Shown here one piece after another: positions 1-13,200 of a stretch of 64,000 bases of DNA. Under the pieces are notes generated by a model. It had not been told where the DNA came from and searched no databases. It saw nothing but the letters and a program-made list of their open reading frames with translations. The stretch is taken from contig NC_037672.1 in assembly GCF_003255815.1 (NCBI RefSeq), positions 107,212,686 through 107,276,685 on the forward strand, given 5' to 3'. A program made the translations under genes and the position numbers. This stretch comes from Theropithecus gelada (taxonomy: Eukaryota; Chordata; Mammalia; Primates; Cercopithecidae). How positions within the stretch are numbered: the first letter of the stretch is position 1; the number at the start of each line of letters is the position of its first letter.

Positions 1-60
1 CAGTGGTCCGAGATGGCACCACTGCACTCCAGCCTGGGTAACAGTGAGACTGCATTGAGG
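1..60 (+). repeat. Alu 3' fragment
   Basis: Right-arm end with the ACTGCACTCCAGCCTGGG core; it is cut by the window edge. Confidence 0.85.
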
Positions 61-2311
61 TGGAAGCCTACTAGACAGTGGCCGCAAAAGCAGGAGCTGG
101 GAGAAAGGAGGAGTTCTGAGAGGTGGGGAAAGGCAGATCAGGAAAGGCTTATTGTAGGTTGTTGTTAGGACTATAGATTTAGCTGGAAAGGGTGCTGTCT
201 TCCTGCTAAAACCTGGATCAGAGAATAAGGTTTTAGCCCTATGGCACAATGGGCTTCCTAATATTTCATCCTTGAACTAGACAGACATCCCCCTAGGCAC
301 AGGAACGCTGGAATGTCCATGGGCGTTTTCCACAGGAGCAGGGCCCACCTCTCTGAGCTTCTAGGGGCAGGCAGATGCAAACCTGGAAGTCAGAAGGGGT
401 TGCACTGAGCAGCGCTTGCCTAGTGGTAAGTGCTCAATTAGTATTGAAGTGAATTAAATGAGAGATAAAACAAGGGTAAAATAGATGTTTACCCTGCTTA
501 TTTCTAAAAATAAGGTTAGTAGCTTTGAAACAGCACAAAGAGAATAGAAGTCTTAGAGGAAAGGGACTCTTTGGACTGAGTGCAAACATCCTATGGGGGT
601 TTAAATTGATACCCAAGAACACATGAAAAATTTAACACTGTGTCACTAGTGCTTAAAAATGTTTCACGTCAGTCTTTTGCTATTCATACCTTTGTATAAA
701 GGATAATGTAGTATTTCAACTGAGAAATCATATTCAGTGGATGTCTTTTTATAGTAAGATTTTAAGTAGCTGGTTTAAAGTCATTTACATGTAAATTTTT
801 AAATGACACTTGGAAAGATAAAGCGATTGGTGTGTTGCGGATTTTTTTTTTTTTCTTTAAGAGACTCCGTGGGTGGAATTTGCCTGCATTTAATTTGGGC
901 TTGAAAAGAGTGTTCTAAGCTTGTCAAGTTTTGCCCATTGTGTGGGTTGAATTATTTGGCAATTTTTTGGAAAATGATCTCACTGCAACTGATGAACAGC
1001 AACCAAACAGCCAAATTCTAGGAACAGACGCAGGTGCAGACTTGATTTGCAGTCTTCTAGAACAAAAGAACTACAGGGAGGCAGACAGGAGGCAGCAGCC
1101 AGTTTCCTCGGAATGTTACTAGTGTTAGTCCTGTCATCACACATATTAATGCAGCTAAAATAGCTCTGGTTGAATGTAACCAAATGAATGCCAGGCCAGG
1201 ATTTGAAAATACACATCCAGCATTTTCCTGGACCTAATTTCATGTAATTATATGTGAACTATTCTGAAGAGAAAATGACAGAAAAAGAAACCTCTACCCA
1301 GCACCAGTTTTTTGCTTATTGTTCAGTGAGTTTGCTTTCTTAACACCTGGATTACATTAAAGTTTGGTTCTAAAATATAACAAAAACTAGGCTCTATGAG
1401 AAGCTGTGCAAAGCACATTGTGGTTAAATTTTTTCAAGCCTTTTTTTTTTTCCTGAAATACTCCTAGGATATTTGAAATTACTTTTAGAATCTCTCCTGC
1501 CTCTCTCCCCCTCCACAAAATAAACCATACAATGCAAATTTATTTCTTAGGCATAATTAACATTCATTATTGTCCTCGCCTCCTTGAGAGTTTGCCTCTT
1601 CATTTTCTTCAAGCTTGAAAGGGAGATGAGCCCATGCGGTGATAGCTTGTGGTGCTATTTAGCGGCTAAATTTGTAACCACCACAAATCAGTTACCTCTA
1701 ATAATTAAAAAGAGAAAGGCAGGCTTTTAAATAGTTACACCCTTATGCCTGCATGTGCCAGTCAGAAGAAGCTTGGCTGTGAGCAGCAGAATGGACTCTG
1801 GCTAAACAGAGAAGTATGTCAACAGGCTCTCATGCTGGAAGTGACAGAAGACAGGCTCAGAAGAGGGCAGGACTAAGAGAAGACAGGAGCAGAGACCAGG
1901 TTAGCCCAGGAACCACCTGATGGGCTCTGCTGCCTACATTCCATCCCACCCCCAACACTGTCACCCGCCACTGCTCTGGCCTTGCTGTGAAGGGTTTCCA
2001 CCTCCCCTGAACCTTTGCATGACCCTCCGCAGATGCAGTTTCAGCAAGGGTATTACCTGGATTCCAGCACAGCTGACAAGGTGGGAGAGGGAGTGCCTGC
2101 CTGTTCCATTTTGTCCAAGGAAATGGGAGGTAGAGCAACAAAGGAGGATTCCCCTCAATGGGAAGTGGGTTTGGGTTTGGGGACACCCCCCAAAAAGTAA
2201 ATGTCCACTATTATATTGTACAGACCTGGGTTAGTAATTTTCTGTGTGTTGGAAAATTTTTCTTACTGTTCTAAAACAAAGACATACTCTTGCATGATGT
2301 TTTTCTTTCAG
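61..2311 (+). other. MCUB intron, no feature recognised
   Basis: AT-rich intronic sequence upstream of the first visible MCUB exon. I see no gene, RNA or clear repeat family here apart from short T runs. Confidence 0.6.
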
Positions 2312-2416
2312 ATGGCAGCAAGATTTCAGCTTCTACCTTGATGGATATTTTGCTAATGAATGATTTTAAACTTGTCATTAATAAAATAGCATATGATGTA
2401 CAGTGTCCAAAGAGAG
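2312..2416 (+). CDS. MCUB: MCUB coding exon (first in window)
   Basis: Polypyrimidine tract then CAG at 2309-2311; donor GTAAGA at 2417. The exon starts with two bases completing a split Asp codon and ends with one base of a Glu codon. It encodes the ISASTLMDILLMNDF segment at the end of the N-terminal domain. An antisense Alu begins about 30 bases past the donor. Confidence 0.93.
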
Positions 2417-5400
2417 GTAAGAAACACAGCTATCCAGCTATTACTATTTTTTTTTTTAGATGCATTCTCACTTGCTCTATTGCCCAGGCTGAAGTACTGT
2501 GGCGTCATCATAGCTCACTGTAACCTGAAACTCCTGGGATCAAACAATCCTCCCACCTCAGCCTCCAGAGTAGCTGGGACTGCCCTCGTGCACCACCATG
2601 CCTGGTTAATTTTTTAACATTTTTTAGTGATTGAGTCTCCTTATGTTGCCCAGGCTGGTATCTTCACTTTTACCTTTAGCTGTGAGGTTTTTAGAGGGAG
2701 CACAGTTTATGTTAAGAATCTTTTAAATTTATCAGATGACCAAGAAGCCTTTGGAAAACCAGTATTTAAGCTTTTCCAGCAGGGGTATAAGTGATCACCT
2801 ACAGTTGCCTAGCAGGGCTTTTAGTCCCATATACTCTTTTTAGACTTTCAAGATTTTACTTTAGGATCTTAAATGCTTAATCCGATATTATTGGATTAAG
2901 AGAGAAGTAGACCTGAAAATCAAGAATTCAAGTATATATGGTTGTATGGCTCTTAAATCTTTTAAAAAAATAAATTGTATTATTTAAAGCAGCTTTAGGT
3001 TCAAAGCAAAATCGAGCAGAATGTACAGAGAGTTCCCGTATGCTCTCTTCACCCCACGCCCCTTACTATCAATATCCCACACCAGATTGGTATATTTGTT
3101 AAAATTGGTGAACACACGAACACATCATTGTCACACAAAGTCCATAATTTACATTACGGTTTACTCTTGGTGTTGTACATTCTGTGGATTGTGACAAATG
3201 TAGAACTACATGTATTCATCATTAATGTATATAATGTAAATAATTATCTTGTTTTAATCTTTCTTAAATGTATATATAGCTTACATTTATTTTAATATTT
3301 AATATTAAAAGTGTCTTGGGTCTTTCTTTAGAAGTTTGGTGATGTTTTTATGACCAGAAATATGCGGTAAGAACCTAACTCCTGCTTATATATCAATTAG
3401 CCTGTGGTAAAATTGGTTTCCTTATAGTCGTTTCATTTAAAGTTGCAGTTTTCAAGAACCTGACTATGACATTAAGAATTACACAGAATAGGGCCAGGCA
3501 AACTCTACCAAACTCTACCAAAATTCAAGGATGCTCAAGGCCCTGATATAAAATGTTATATGTGCATATAACCTACATACTCCCTTCATATACTTTAAAT
3601 CTCTAGATTACTTATAATACCTAAGACAGTGTAAATGCTGTGTAAATGGTTGTTATACTATATTCTTTTTTCATTCATTTTTGTTATTGTTGTATTGCTA
3701 ATTTTTATTGGATTTTTTTTCCAAATATTTTCAATCCATGGTTGGTTGAGTTCACGGATGCAGAACCCACAAATAAGAAGGGCCGATTGTATAGCCTTTT
3801 CAGATTCACTTCTTTCTTTTTGGCGGAGGTGGGGGCACATGGGAGTAGGGCCAGGGACATGAGAGAGCTAGGGAAGAGAAAATAGGATATTTAAGAAAGG
3901 GGATACAACAGGGAAAATACTAAACAGTGGGAGAGAGGAGTGAAAAAAGCGGGAGAGTGGGAAGAAAAAAAGGAGAAAGGCAAGAGGGGAAAGAAGAAGG
4001 GGGAAAGGAAAAGAGACGAAAGAGAAGAAAAGGGAGTGATAAGGGAGGAGATAGGAGGCAGTAGTAAAGAAGAAAGTGAAGAGGAAGGCCAGATTGGCTT
4101 ATTTCACTTAGTGATATGCATTTAAGTTTCTTTCATGTGTTTTCAGAGCTTGTTAGCTCATTTCCTTTTAGGGCTGAATAATAGTTCATTATCTGTATGT
4201 ACCACAGTTTATTCATTCACCTACTGAAAGACATCTGGTATACTTCCAAGTTTTGGCAATTATGAATGAAGCTGCTATAAACACACATGTACAGATTTTT
4301 GTTTGCACATAGGTTTTCGAATCATTTGGTTAAATACCCAGGAGCAGGATTGCTGGCACATACTGTAAGAGTGTTTAGTTTTGTGTAAAACTGTCAAGCT
4401 GTCTTCCAAAGTGGCTGTACCATTTTGTGTTCCCACCAGCAGTGAATGAGAATTCCTGTTGCCCCATATCCTTACCAGCACTTGGTGATATCAGTGATTT
4501 GGGTGTGATTTTCACCATTGTAGTAGGTGTGTAGTCATTGTTTTAATTTGCAGTTTCTTAATGACATACGATGTTGAGCATCTCTTCATATGCCTATTTG
4601 CCATCTAAGTCTTCTTTGTTGAGGTGTCTTTTCAGATCTTTGCCCATTTTGTGACCAGGTTGTTCATTTTCTTTTGAGTTATTTGTATGTTTGGGATAAC
4701 AGTCTTCTATCAGGTGTGTCTTTGGCAAATGTTTTCTCCCAGGCTATGACTTGCTTTCTCATTGTCTTTCACAAGTTGAGGAAATTGCCTTGTGTTCCTG
4801 GTTTGCTGAGAGTCTTCATTGTGAATTGGTGTTGGATTTTGTCAAATGCTTTTTCTGCATCTATTGATATGATCGTGTGATTTTTCTTCCTTAGTCTGTT
4901 GATGTGATGGATTCCATGAATTCATATTCAAATGTTGAGCCTTGCATACCTGGATAAATCCCACTTAGATGTGGTGTAGCAGTCTTTTTAGACATTGTTG
5001 TATTTTATTTGCTATTATTTTGCTGAGGATTTTTGTGTCTATATTCACCAGAGATGTTGGTCTGTGGTTTTGTTTTCTTACAGTGTTTTTGTCTGGTTTT
5101 AGTATTAAGGTAATGCTGGCCTCATATAATGAGTTAGGAAATATTCCCTCTGCTTCTGTCTTCTGAAAGAGATTGTAGAGAATTAATACAGTTTCTTCCT
5201 TTGATGTTTGGTAGAATTCACCAAGGAAATCTATCTGGACTTGGTCCTTTCTGTTTTGGAAGTTTATTAGTTATTGATTCAATTGCTTAATAGGTATAGG
5301 CTTATGCAGATTGTCTATTTCTTTTTGTGTGAGTTTTGACAGATTGTGCCTTTTAGAGAATTAATCTATTTTATCTAGGTTATTGAATTTGTGGGCATAG

Positions 5401-7243
5401 AGTTTTTCATAGTATTTCTTTATTTTCCTTTTAATGTCCATGGGATCTGTAGTTAAATGCCCTCATTTCATTTCTAACATGAATAACTTGTTGTCTCTCT
5501 TGTTTTTCTTGATTAACCTGGCTAATAGTTTATCAATTTAACTGATTTTTTCCCCGAAGAACTAGCTTTTAACATCATTGATTTTTCTCTATGGATTTTC
5601 TGTTCTCGATTTCATTGGTTTCTACTCTAATATTTATTATTTCTTTTCTTTTGCTTGCTTTTCATTTCATTTGCTCCTCTTTCTCTAGTTTCTTAAAGTA
5701 TAAGTTTAGATTTTCCAATTTTAGATGTTTATTGTTTCCTATTATATGTATTCAATGCTATAGATTCCCCTCTGAGCATTGCTTTCAGTGCCTTCCATAA
5801 ATTTTGATAAGTTGTATTTTCATTTATTTTAAAATATTTTAAATTTTTTTCTTGTGATTTCTTCTTTGACCCATGTCTAAGTATTTTGGGATTTTCCAGC
5901 TATCTTTGGGTTATTGATTTTTATTTTAATTCCACTGAGATCCAAAAGCATACATTGTATTTTTCTTTTTTCACATTTACTCATGTGAGTTTTATAGCCT
6001 TCAGTGTGATCTCTCTTAATGAGATGTTGTCTGTGAACTTGAGAATGTGTATTTTGCTGTTTTTGGATAGTCTATAGATGTCACATTTATCTCAGTTGAT
6101 TGATGGTGCTATTGAGTTCAACTGTATACCTCCTGATTTTCTGCTCGGCAGATCTGTCCATTTCTAACAGAGGAATGTTGAAGTCTGCAACTGTAAACAT
6201 GAATTCATCTGTTTCTTCTTGTAGTTCTATTAGTTTTTGTTTTGCCTCATGTACTTTGATGCTGTGTTAGGAGCATACACATTAAGAATTGTTATGTCTT
6301 GGAGAATTGGCCTTTTATTATTATGTAATGTCTCCCTTTACTCCTGGTAGCTTTCCTTGCTCTAATGTCTGTTTTGCCTGAAATTAATATAGCTATTTCA
6401 GCTTTCTTTTTATTAGTGTTAGCATAGTATATCTTTCTTCATCCCTTTGCTTTTCATCTATATGTGTCTTCATATTTAAAGTGGGTTTCTTATAGACAAT
6501 ACATAGTTGGATCTGGTTTTTTGATCCACTCTGACAAGCTCTATCTTTTGATTGGTTCATTTAGGCCATTGACATTCAAATTGATTACTGATATACATAA
6601 TATCTACCGTATTTGCTACTGTTTTCTATTTGTTGCCATTGTTGTTTTTTTTTTCCTGTTTTTGTCTTCCACATTTTTTCTGCCTTTTTTGGTTTTTAAT
6701 AGAGCATTCTGTATATTCATTTTCTCTCCTTTTCCAGCATATTATTTATACTTCTTTTTTTAGTGGTTGCCTAAGAGTTTGCGATATACATTTACAACTA
6801 TTGCAAGTTCAGTTTCAAATAACATTATACTGCTTCACGGCTGTGCAAATACCTTATAATAAAAAAAATCCCAATTCCTCCCTCATGCCCCTTGTCTCAC
6901 GGCTGTCGTTCATTTCAGTGATTCGTAAGCATAGGTATACCAAGCATACATAGTCAAAACCAGTGTTAGCATTATTCTTTTGAACTGACTGTTATCTAGT
7001 AGATCAATTAAAAATAATAAAAATAAAGGTTTTTATTTTACCTCTACTATTCCCTCCCTGATTCTCTTTCTTTCTGTAGAGCTAAATTTCCAGCCTTTAT
7101 CATCTTGCTTTTCTCTGAAGAACTTCTTTTAATATTTCTTGCAAGGCAGGCCTGCTAGCAACAAATTCAGTAAGTTTTGTTTGAAAATATCTTTGTTTCT
7201 CCTTTACTTTTGAAGAATAATTTCACAGGGTACCAAATTTTAG

Positions 7244-7279
<36 letters not shown>

Positions 7280-10200
7280 CTCTCAACACTAAATATTTTA
7301 TCCCACTTCTTGCTTGCATGATTTCAGAGAAGTCAGGTTTAATTTCTTTTCTTCTCTGCTATAGCTAAGGGTTCCCCCGCTGTCCCTGGCTTCTTTAAGA
7401 ATTATTTTCTTTATCTTTGATTTTCTGCACTTTGAAAACGATATACCTATGTGTAGTTTTCTCTTGGCGTTTGTTCTGCTTGGTGTTCTCTGAGCTTCCT
7501 GATCTGTGGTTTGCTATCTGACATTAGTTTCGGGGGAATTCTCAGTCTTTAATCAAATAATTCTTCTGTTCCTTCCTTTCTTCTCCTTCTAGTATTTTCA
7601 TTACATACATGTTATTCCTTTTGTAGTTGTCCTAAAGTTCTTGAATATTCTGTTCTGGTTATTTTTTTTCCCCAGTCTTTTTTCTCTTTGCTTACCAGTT
7701 TTGAAAGTTTCTAATGAAATATCCTTAAGCTCAGAGATTCTTTCTTCAGCTGTGTTTCATCTACTAACAAGCCCATTAAAGGCATTCTTCCTTTCCGTTA
7801 CAATGCTTTTCATCTCTAGCATTTTATTTGAATTCTTTCTTAGAATTTCCATCTGTCTTCTTACATTACCCATCTGTTCTTGCATGTTATCTACTTTTTC
7901 TAGTAGATTCCTTAGCATATTATTTGTAGTTATTTCAAGTTGCTAGTCTGATAATTCCAACGTTCCTGCCATGTCTGGCTTTCGTTCTGATGCTTATTCT
8001 GTCTGTTCAAACTGTGTTTTTTGCCTTTTAGTAAGTCTTGTAATTTTGTGTTAAAAGCTGGATATGATATACTGGATAAAGGGAACTGCAGTAAATAAGC
8101 CTTTTATAATATAGTGATAAAGTAAGGTATGGAGGGGAAGTGTTCTGTAGTCCTGTGATTAAGGGGATTAGGTCTCAGTCTTTCAGTGAGCCTGTACCCC
8201 TGGACTGTGAACTTCACAAGTGCTTCTCAGTGCTTCCCCCACCCTCCACCACCTTAGGTGGGATAGGATGGTTAGAGGGTGCTGAAGTTGAGTTTTTCTT
8301 TTCCCCTAGGTTAACTAAGCTGTAATGAAATCCCAATCAGTTAAGCTCTGGGAAAATAATTTACCTTGTGGACAGTCCTTGTTAAGAATAACAGAATTTG
8401 GCCAGGCGCGGTGGCTCACTCCTTTAATCCTAGCACTTCGGGAGGCCGAGGGAGGGGGGATCACTAGGTCAGGAGTTCAAGATCAGCCTGCCAACATGGT
8501 GAAACCCTGTCTCTACTAAAAACAGAAAAATTAGCTGGGCATGGTGGCAGGCGCCTGTAATCGCAGCTACTCGGGAGGCTGAGGCAGGAGAATCACTTGA
8601 ACCCGGGAGGCGGAAGCTGCAGTGAGCCAAGATCATGTCACTGAACTCCAGCCTGGGCAACAGAGTGAGACTCCGTCTCACAAAAAAAAAAAAAAAAAAA
8701 AAAAGAAAGAAAGAACAGAATTCTCTGGCATATTTCAAAATGTCTACTTTTCCTTTCCTGCTGCCAGAAGGAGGAGATTTTTCTTCAGTTTTCACTGTGA
8801 GTACCTAGTAGAACTCCCAGAAGTGAAACTCACAAAAGGGTGGGAATGCCCCCACCTGTGGGACTCCCTGGAGTGTTTTCAAGATTTGTCCAGGCTGAGC
8901 CTCCAGCAATTTGTCAGTTGCAGTTCAGGTTTTCCTACCCTGGTACTGATTCTTTGCAGATTTCTGCTCATGAGTCTCTGCTTCGTTAAGTTGTCATTGT
9001 CTGTATTTATCTATCTCTTCAATTTTGGGGACAGCAATTTTCCATGTAACTTTAGTTTTCTTACGCATCTAAGAAGAGTTGTTGATTTTCATTGTACTCA
9101 GCCATTTATTACTTGTTAGGATGGAGTGACAACTTTTGAGTTTTTTATGTCAGACAGGAAACTGGAAGTCTTAATTCTTTCTTAAAGAGAGCTTTTTTTT
9201 CATCTCAAACTATCATTTTAGCCATTACCAATATTCTTTTGGACAATTCTTAGCCATTATTAGTTCAAATATTGCTGCTTTTCCTTTCTCTCTTTTTTCC
9301 TTCTTCTGGTAGTCCCATTATGCCTAAGTTACACTTGTGCAATTGTCCCAGTTCTTAAATATTTTGTTAGATTTTTTTTTCCCCATTCTTTTTTCTCCTT
9401 GACTTTCAGTTTGAGAAGTTTCTGTTGGCATACCTCAAGCTGACTGATTCTTTCCTCCCCAGTGTCTAGTCTACTGATGAGCCCATCAAAGGCATTCTTC
9501 ATTTCTGTTACAGTGGTTCCTATTTCTAGCAATTCCTTTTGGTTCTTTCTAAGTTTCTAGCTCTCCATTTACATTACTCATCTGTTCTTGCATATTGTAT
9601 ACTCATTCCATTAGAGCCTTTAATCATAGTTGCTTTACTATCGTACTCCGATAATTCCAAAATTTCTGCCATATCAGAGCCTAGTTCTGATGCTTGTCTT
9701 GTCCCCTCAAACTGTGGCTGTTGTTGTTTTTTTCTTTGCCTTTTACCTTGTCTTTAAATTTTTTGCTGAAAGCTAGACATGAGGTATCAGGCAATAGAAA
9801 CTGAACTGAATAGGTCTTTAGTGTGAAGTTTTATGTGGCTAGGAGTTAGATGTTTAATGTTTGCTGTAGCTGTAGGTATCAGGCTTTCCTCTAGTGTCCT
9901 TATTTTTGTTTCTCCTGATGTTTTGGGGGTTTCCCTATAAATTCTTTCTCAAATAGAATCTGTGCCTTGTATAAAACTGGAGCCCTGTTAATGTAGTGGT
10001 AAGATATTGAGGAGAGGAATCATTCTATAATCTTTTTTGTTGTTGTTGTTTTGTTTTTTTGTTTTTTTTTTTGAGGCGGACTCTCGCTCTATCACCCAGC
10101 CCGGAGTGCAGTGGTGTGATCTCAGCTCACTGCAAACTCTGCCTCCTGGGTTCACGCCACTCTCCTGCCACCCGCCACCACGCCCGGCTAATTTTTTGTA

Positions 10201-13200
10201 TTTTCAGTAGAGACAGGGTTTTACCGTGTTAGCCAGGACGGTCTCAATCTCCTGACCTCGTGATACACCCGCCTCGGCCTCCCAAAGTGCTGGGATTACA
10301 GGTGTGAGCCACCATGCCTACCCTAGTCTTATTATTAAATATATATCTTTTTCACTGGGCCTGTGTCTCTAGACTGTAATCTTTACAAGAGTTTAGCCTC
10401 TTTTATTCTCCTGTATGAGGCAGTAAGGCTAGAGGGGTCTGTAGTTGACTAATTGCCCTTTGTCCAAGTCAGATAAGGCTCTGGTAAAGTAGTTTCCCAT
10501 TATGGAGGACATGTGCTCAGGGCTATTTCAGAATGGTTATTTTTCCTTTCCTCCTGCCCAAAGCAGAGATAGTATTTTTCTCTGATCTCTGATCTTCACT
10601 GTGAGAACCTGGTAAGGTTCCAGGAGATAAAACTCATGAAAGTGTGGGAGTTTTTCCTTCAATGCTAATTCACACTGAGTGTCCAGCAATTCACCAATTA
10701 CAGTTTAAGAATTCCAGCTAGTATTGGCTTCTGAGGCGTCTTCTCCCAGTAAGCTATAATTATACACTGTTAAGGGTAGGAGGAAGAAATTCATAAGGCT
10801 ATGCCTTAATAAATTGGTGATAAAATAAATAGATCAACAAATAATAGAAGGCTCTTACTTACAGTGAGGTGCTGAGCATCTACTGGTAAATGTGGGAGAG
10901 TTTCTGGAGGTGGAAAATCATCATTTTGCAGCCAAATTCTAGATGAGGCAAGAGCCATCAACAGGGAGGGAATTTAAGTAAGAAATTGCTTTTTAAAAAA
11001 GTCCTCCAGCTTGAAGCAGCTCCAGCTAGCCATACAGTGTACAGTTTGAACACCAGTGACTCCTCTGTCTTTGTCACTTACTCCCTCTCCCCCGTTTGTT
11101 GTAAGTACTTTCTTACTTTTTGGTATAGAAATATGATCCAGGTTGATCTTGTACCAACTATCATGTCCTGTCACTTTTGTCAGCCATTTCTTTGAGGACC
11201 CCTCAAATAAAAATAATTTTTAAAAATTTTAATTGTATATTTGAACATTATATGGGATTTTCAAATACAAAGAAGAATAAAGAAATTAAAATGAATCACT
11301 TATTTCAACACTGACTAACTTTCTTCCATTCTGAATTCTCTTTTAACATCAGGGCAGTATTTAACTTCAAAGAGAGGGTGACAGAAATTGAAAAATATAG
11401 AAGTGGAAATCCCTGTTAAGATATTACACAACTTTCATGTCCAGTGAGTTCCTAACTCCCTGGAAGGTCTTTCACTTGCTGTTCTTTGGGTTGCATGTAT
11501 GAACAAACAAGTGGAAAAAGATGTTTACAGGCCATCCCATTGCTCTACATGACCTTCCTAACCATCAAACCACCACATGGACCATAAGCCTTAGGTCCAA
11601 GTGGGATAAAGCACAACCTCCCCACTCCTGCCTGCTCATTAGAAAACCCCGCTTGCTGCCTGGAAGGGCTGTTTGTTGGAATTGAACTCCTAGGGCAGAA
11701 GCCTCCCTGGAAATGGGAGGTCAGTGAGCCCAGGTTTCTCTGGAACCTCAGCTTATGAAAACTGTATCAGACTTGCCAAGTCTCAGAGTGTAAAGTAAAC
11801 AGGGACACAGCAGGTATAGTTGGAAGGAAAACAATGGCAGAGGAATCATACTGGATTAACTGAAAATGAAATTTATAAAATCACAAATTTGGAGTTTTCA
11901 AAAAAGTTATTTAAACTCCATTTAACTAAAATATTCCTAATACATTGCAAATTTGGATTTGAAAATTTGGGGTATGAAAATTAAGTTCACACGGAAGACA
12001 CATGTACGAGAAATAAGCTTCTGAAGAAAAGGAAAATAATAATTATCTCTCATTTTTGGCCTTTATTAGGAGGTGCCACAGACAAATATTATGAGTCAGT
12101 TTAGGTTGGTAGTGTAACACATGAATTCTGTGGTGGCAGCCAAGGGCACTCATTGTTGAACTCAGATAAACATTTCATGCCACTTGACAAAGACTCTCAC
12201 CTTGACTAAACTTCAGTCAGGTTCCTCAGAACCCTCTTCTCAACTAGGCGTTAACCATGGCCTATAAAAACTGTAAACTCTCAGCACAAATGTTGTCAAC
12301 ACTGCCCCCCTCAAACCACACACACGAAGAGACTTGAACAAACATTTGCATAGTTTCTAATAGCTCAAGGTCACATTGTTTGGATGACAACTCCAGTTCT
12401 CTTAGAATGCCTGTCTGAGAAAGCTCAGTACCATCTGGAAAATTTACTGTTTATTCCAGCCAAAACCTGGTGATAGGTCAGTAAGCCATAGAACGTCATC
12501 TTTAGAGCAATGCTGTACTTTGAGTATGTTCCCCAAAGTTGATGTGTTGGAAACTTGATCCCCAGTGTTGTAGTGTTGGGATGTGAGGCGTATTGGGAGG
12601 TGTTTGGCTCATGGGGGCACTGCCCTAATGAATAGAATAATGCCATTTTCACTGGAGAGGTTATCATGGCAGTAGGTTCCTTACAAAAGGATGAGTTTGG
12701 CCCCTTCTTGTGCTGTTGTGCATACACACTTGCTTTCTCTCTGCCTCCCTTTTGCCATGGGATGATGCAGCAAGAAGGTTCTCACCGATATGCCAACACC
12801 TTGGTCTTGGACTTCTCAGACTCCAGAACTGTGAGTAGATAAAATTTTGTTCTTTGTAAGTTGCCCAGTCTGTGATATTCTGCTGTTGCAGCAGAAAATA
12901 GACTAAGACAGAAAATTGGTACCAGGAGTGGGGCTATAAGAAATATCTGAAAAGGTGGAAGTGGCTTTGGAATTTGGTAATGGGCAAAGGCTGGAAGAGT
13001 TTGGAAGAGCAGACTAGAAATAGCCTATATTGCCATGAACAGAGTGTTAAGGACAATTCTGGTGAGGGCTCGGAAGAGAATAGCTGTAGGAAGTCTGAAA
13101 GTTTTTAGAGATTTACTTAAGTGGTCATGATCAGAATGTTGGTAGAAATATCGATGGTAGGCTGGGCGTGGTGACTCACACCTGTAATCCCAGCACTTTG

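Larger units (their letters stand above)
7565..10745 (-). mobile_element. Antisense L1M ORF1/5' region, present in two tandem copies
   Basis: Copy one spans about 7565-8960 (split by an Alu at 8401-8704) and copy two about 9240-10740 (split by an Alu at 10037-10321). Both contain the same ordered landmarks: ATTACTCATCTGTTCTTGCA or its variant, TCTGATAATTCCAA, TTTGCCTTTTA, a region reading CTGTA..CTGGACTGT, and a CTTTTCCTTTCCTSCTGCC block. Confidence 0.7.

Noticed and set aside
3940..4125. Highly charged Lys/Glu/Gly frame
   Set aside because: It is the translation of the purine-rich tract, not a gene.
4090..10745. Possible intact L1 ORF1 or ORF2 protein
   Set aside because: Only short broken frames exist on the minus strand, and Alus interrupt the element.
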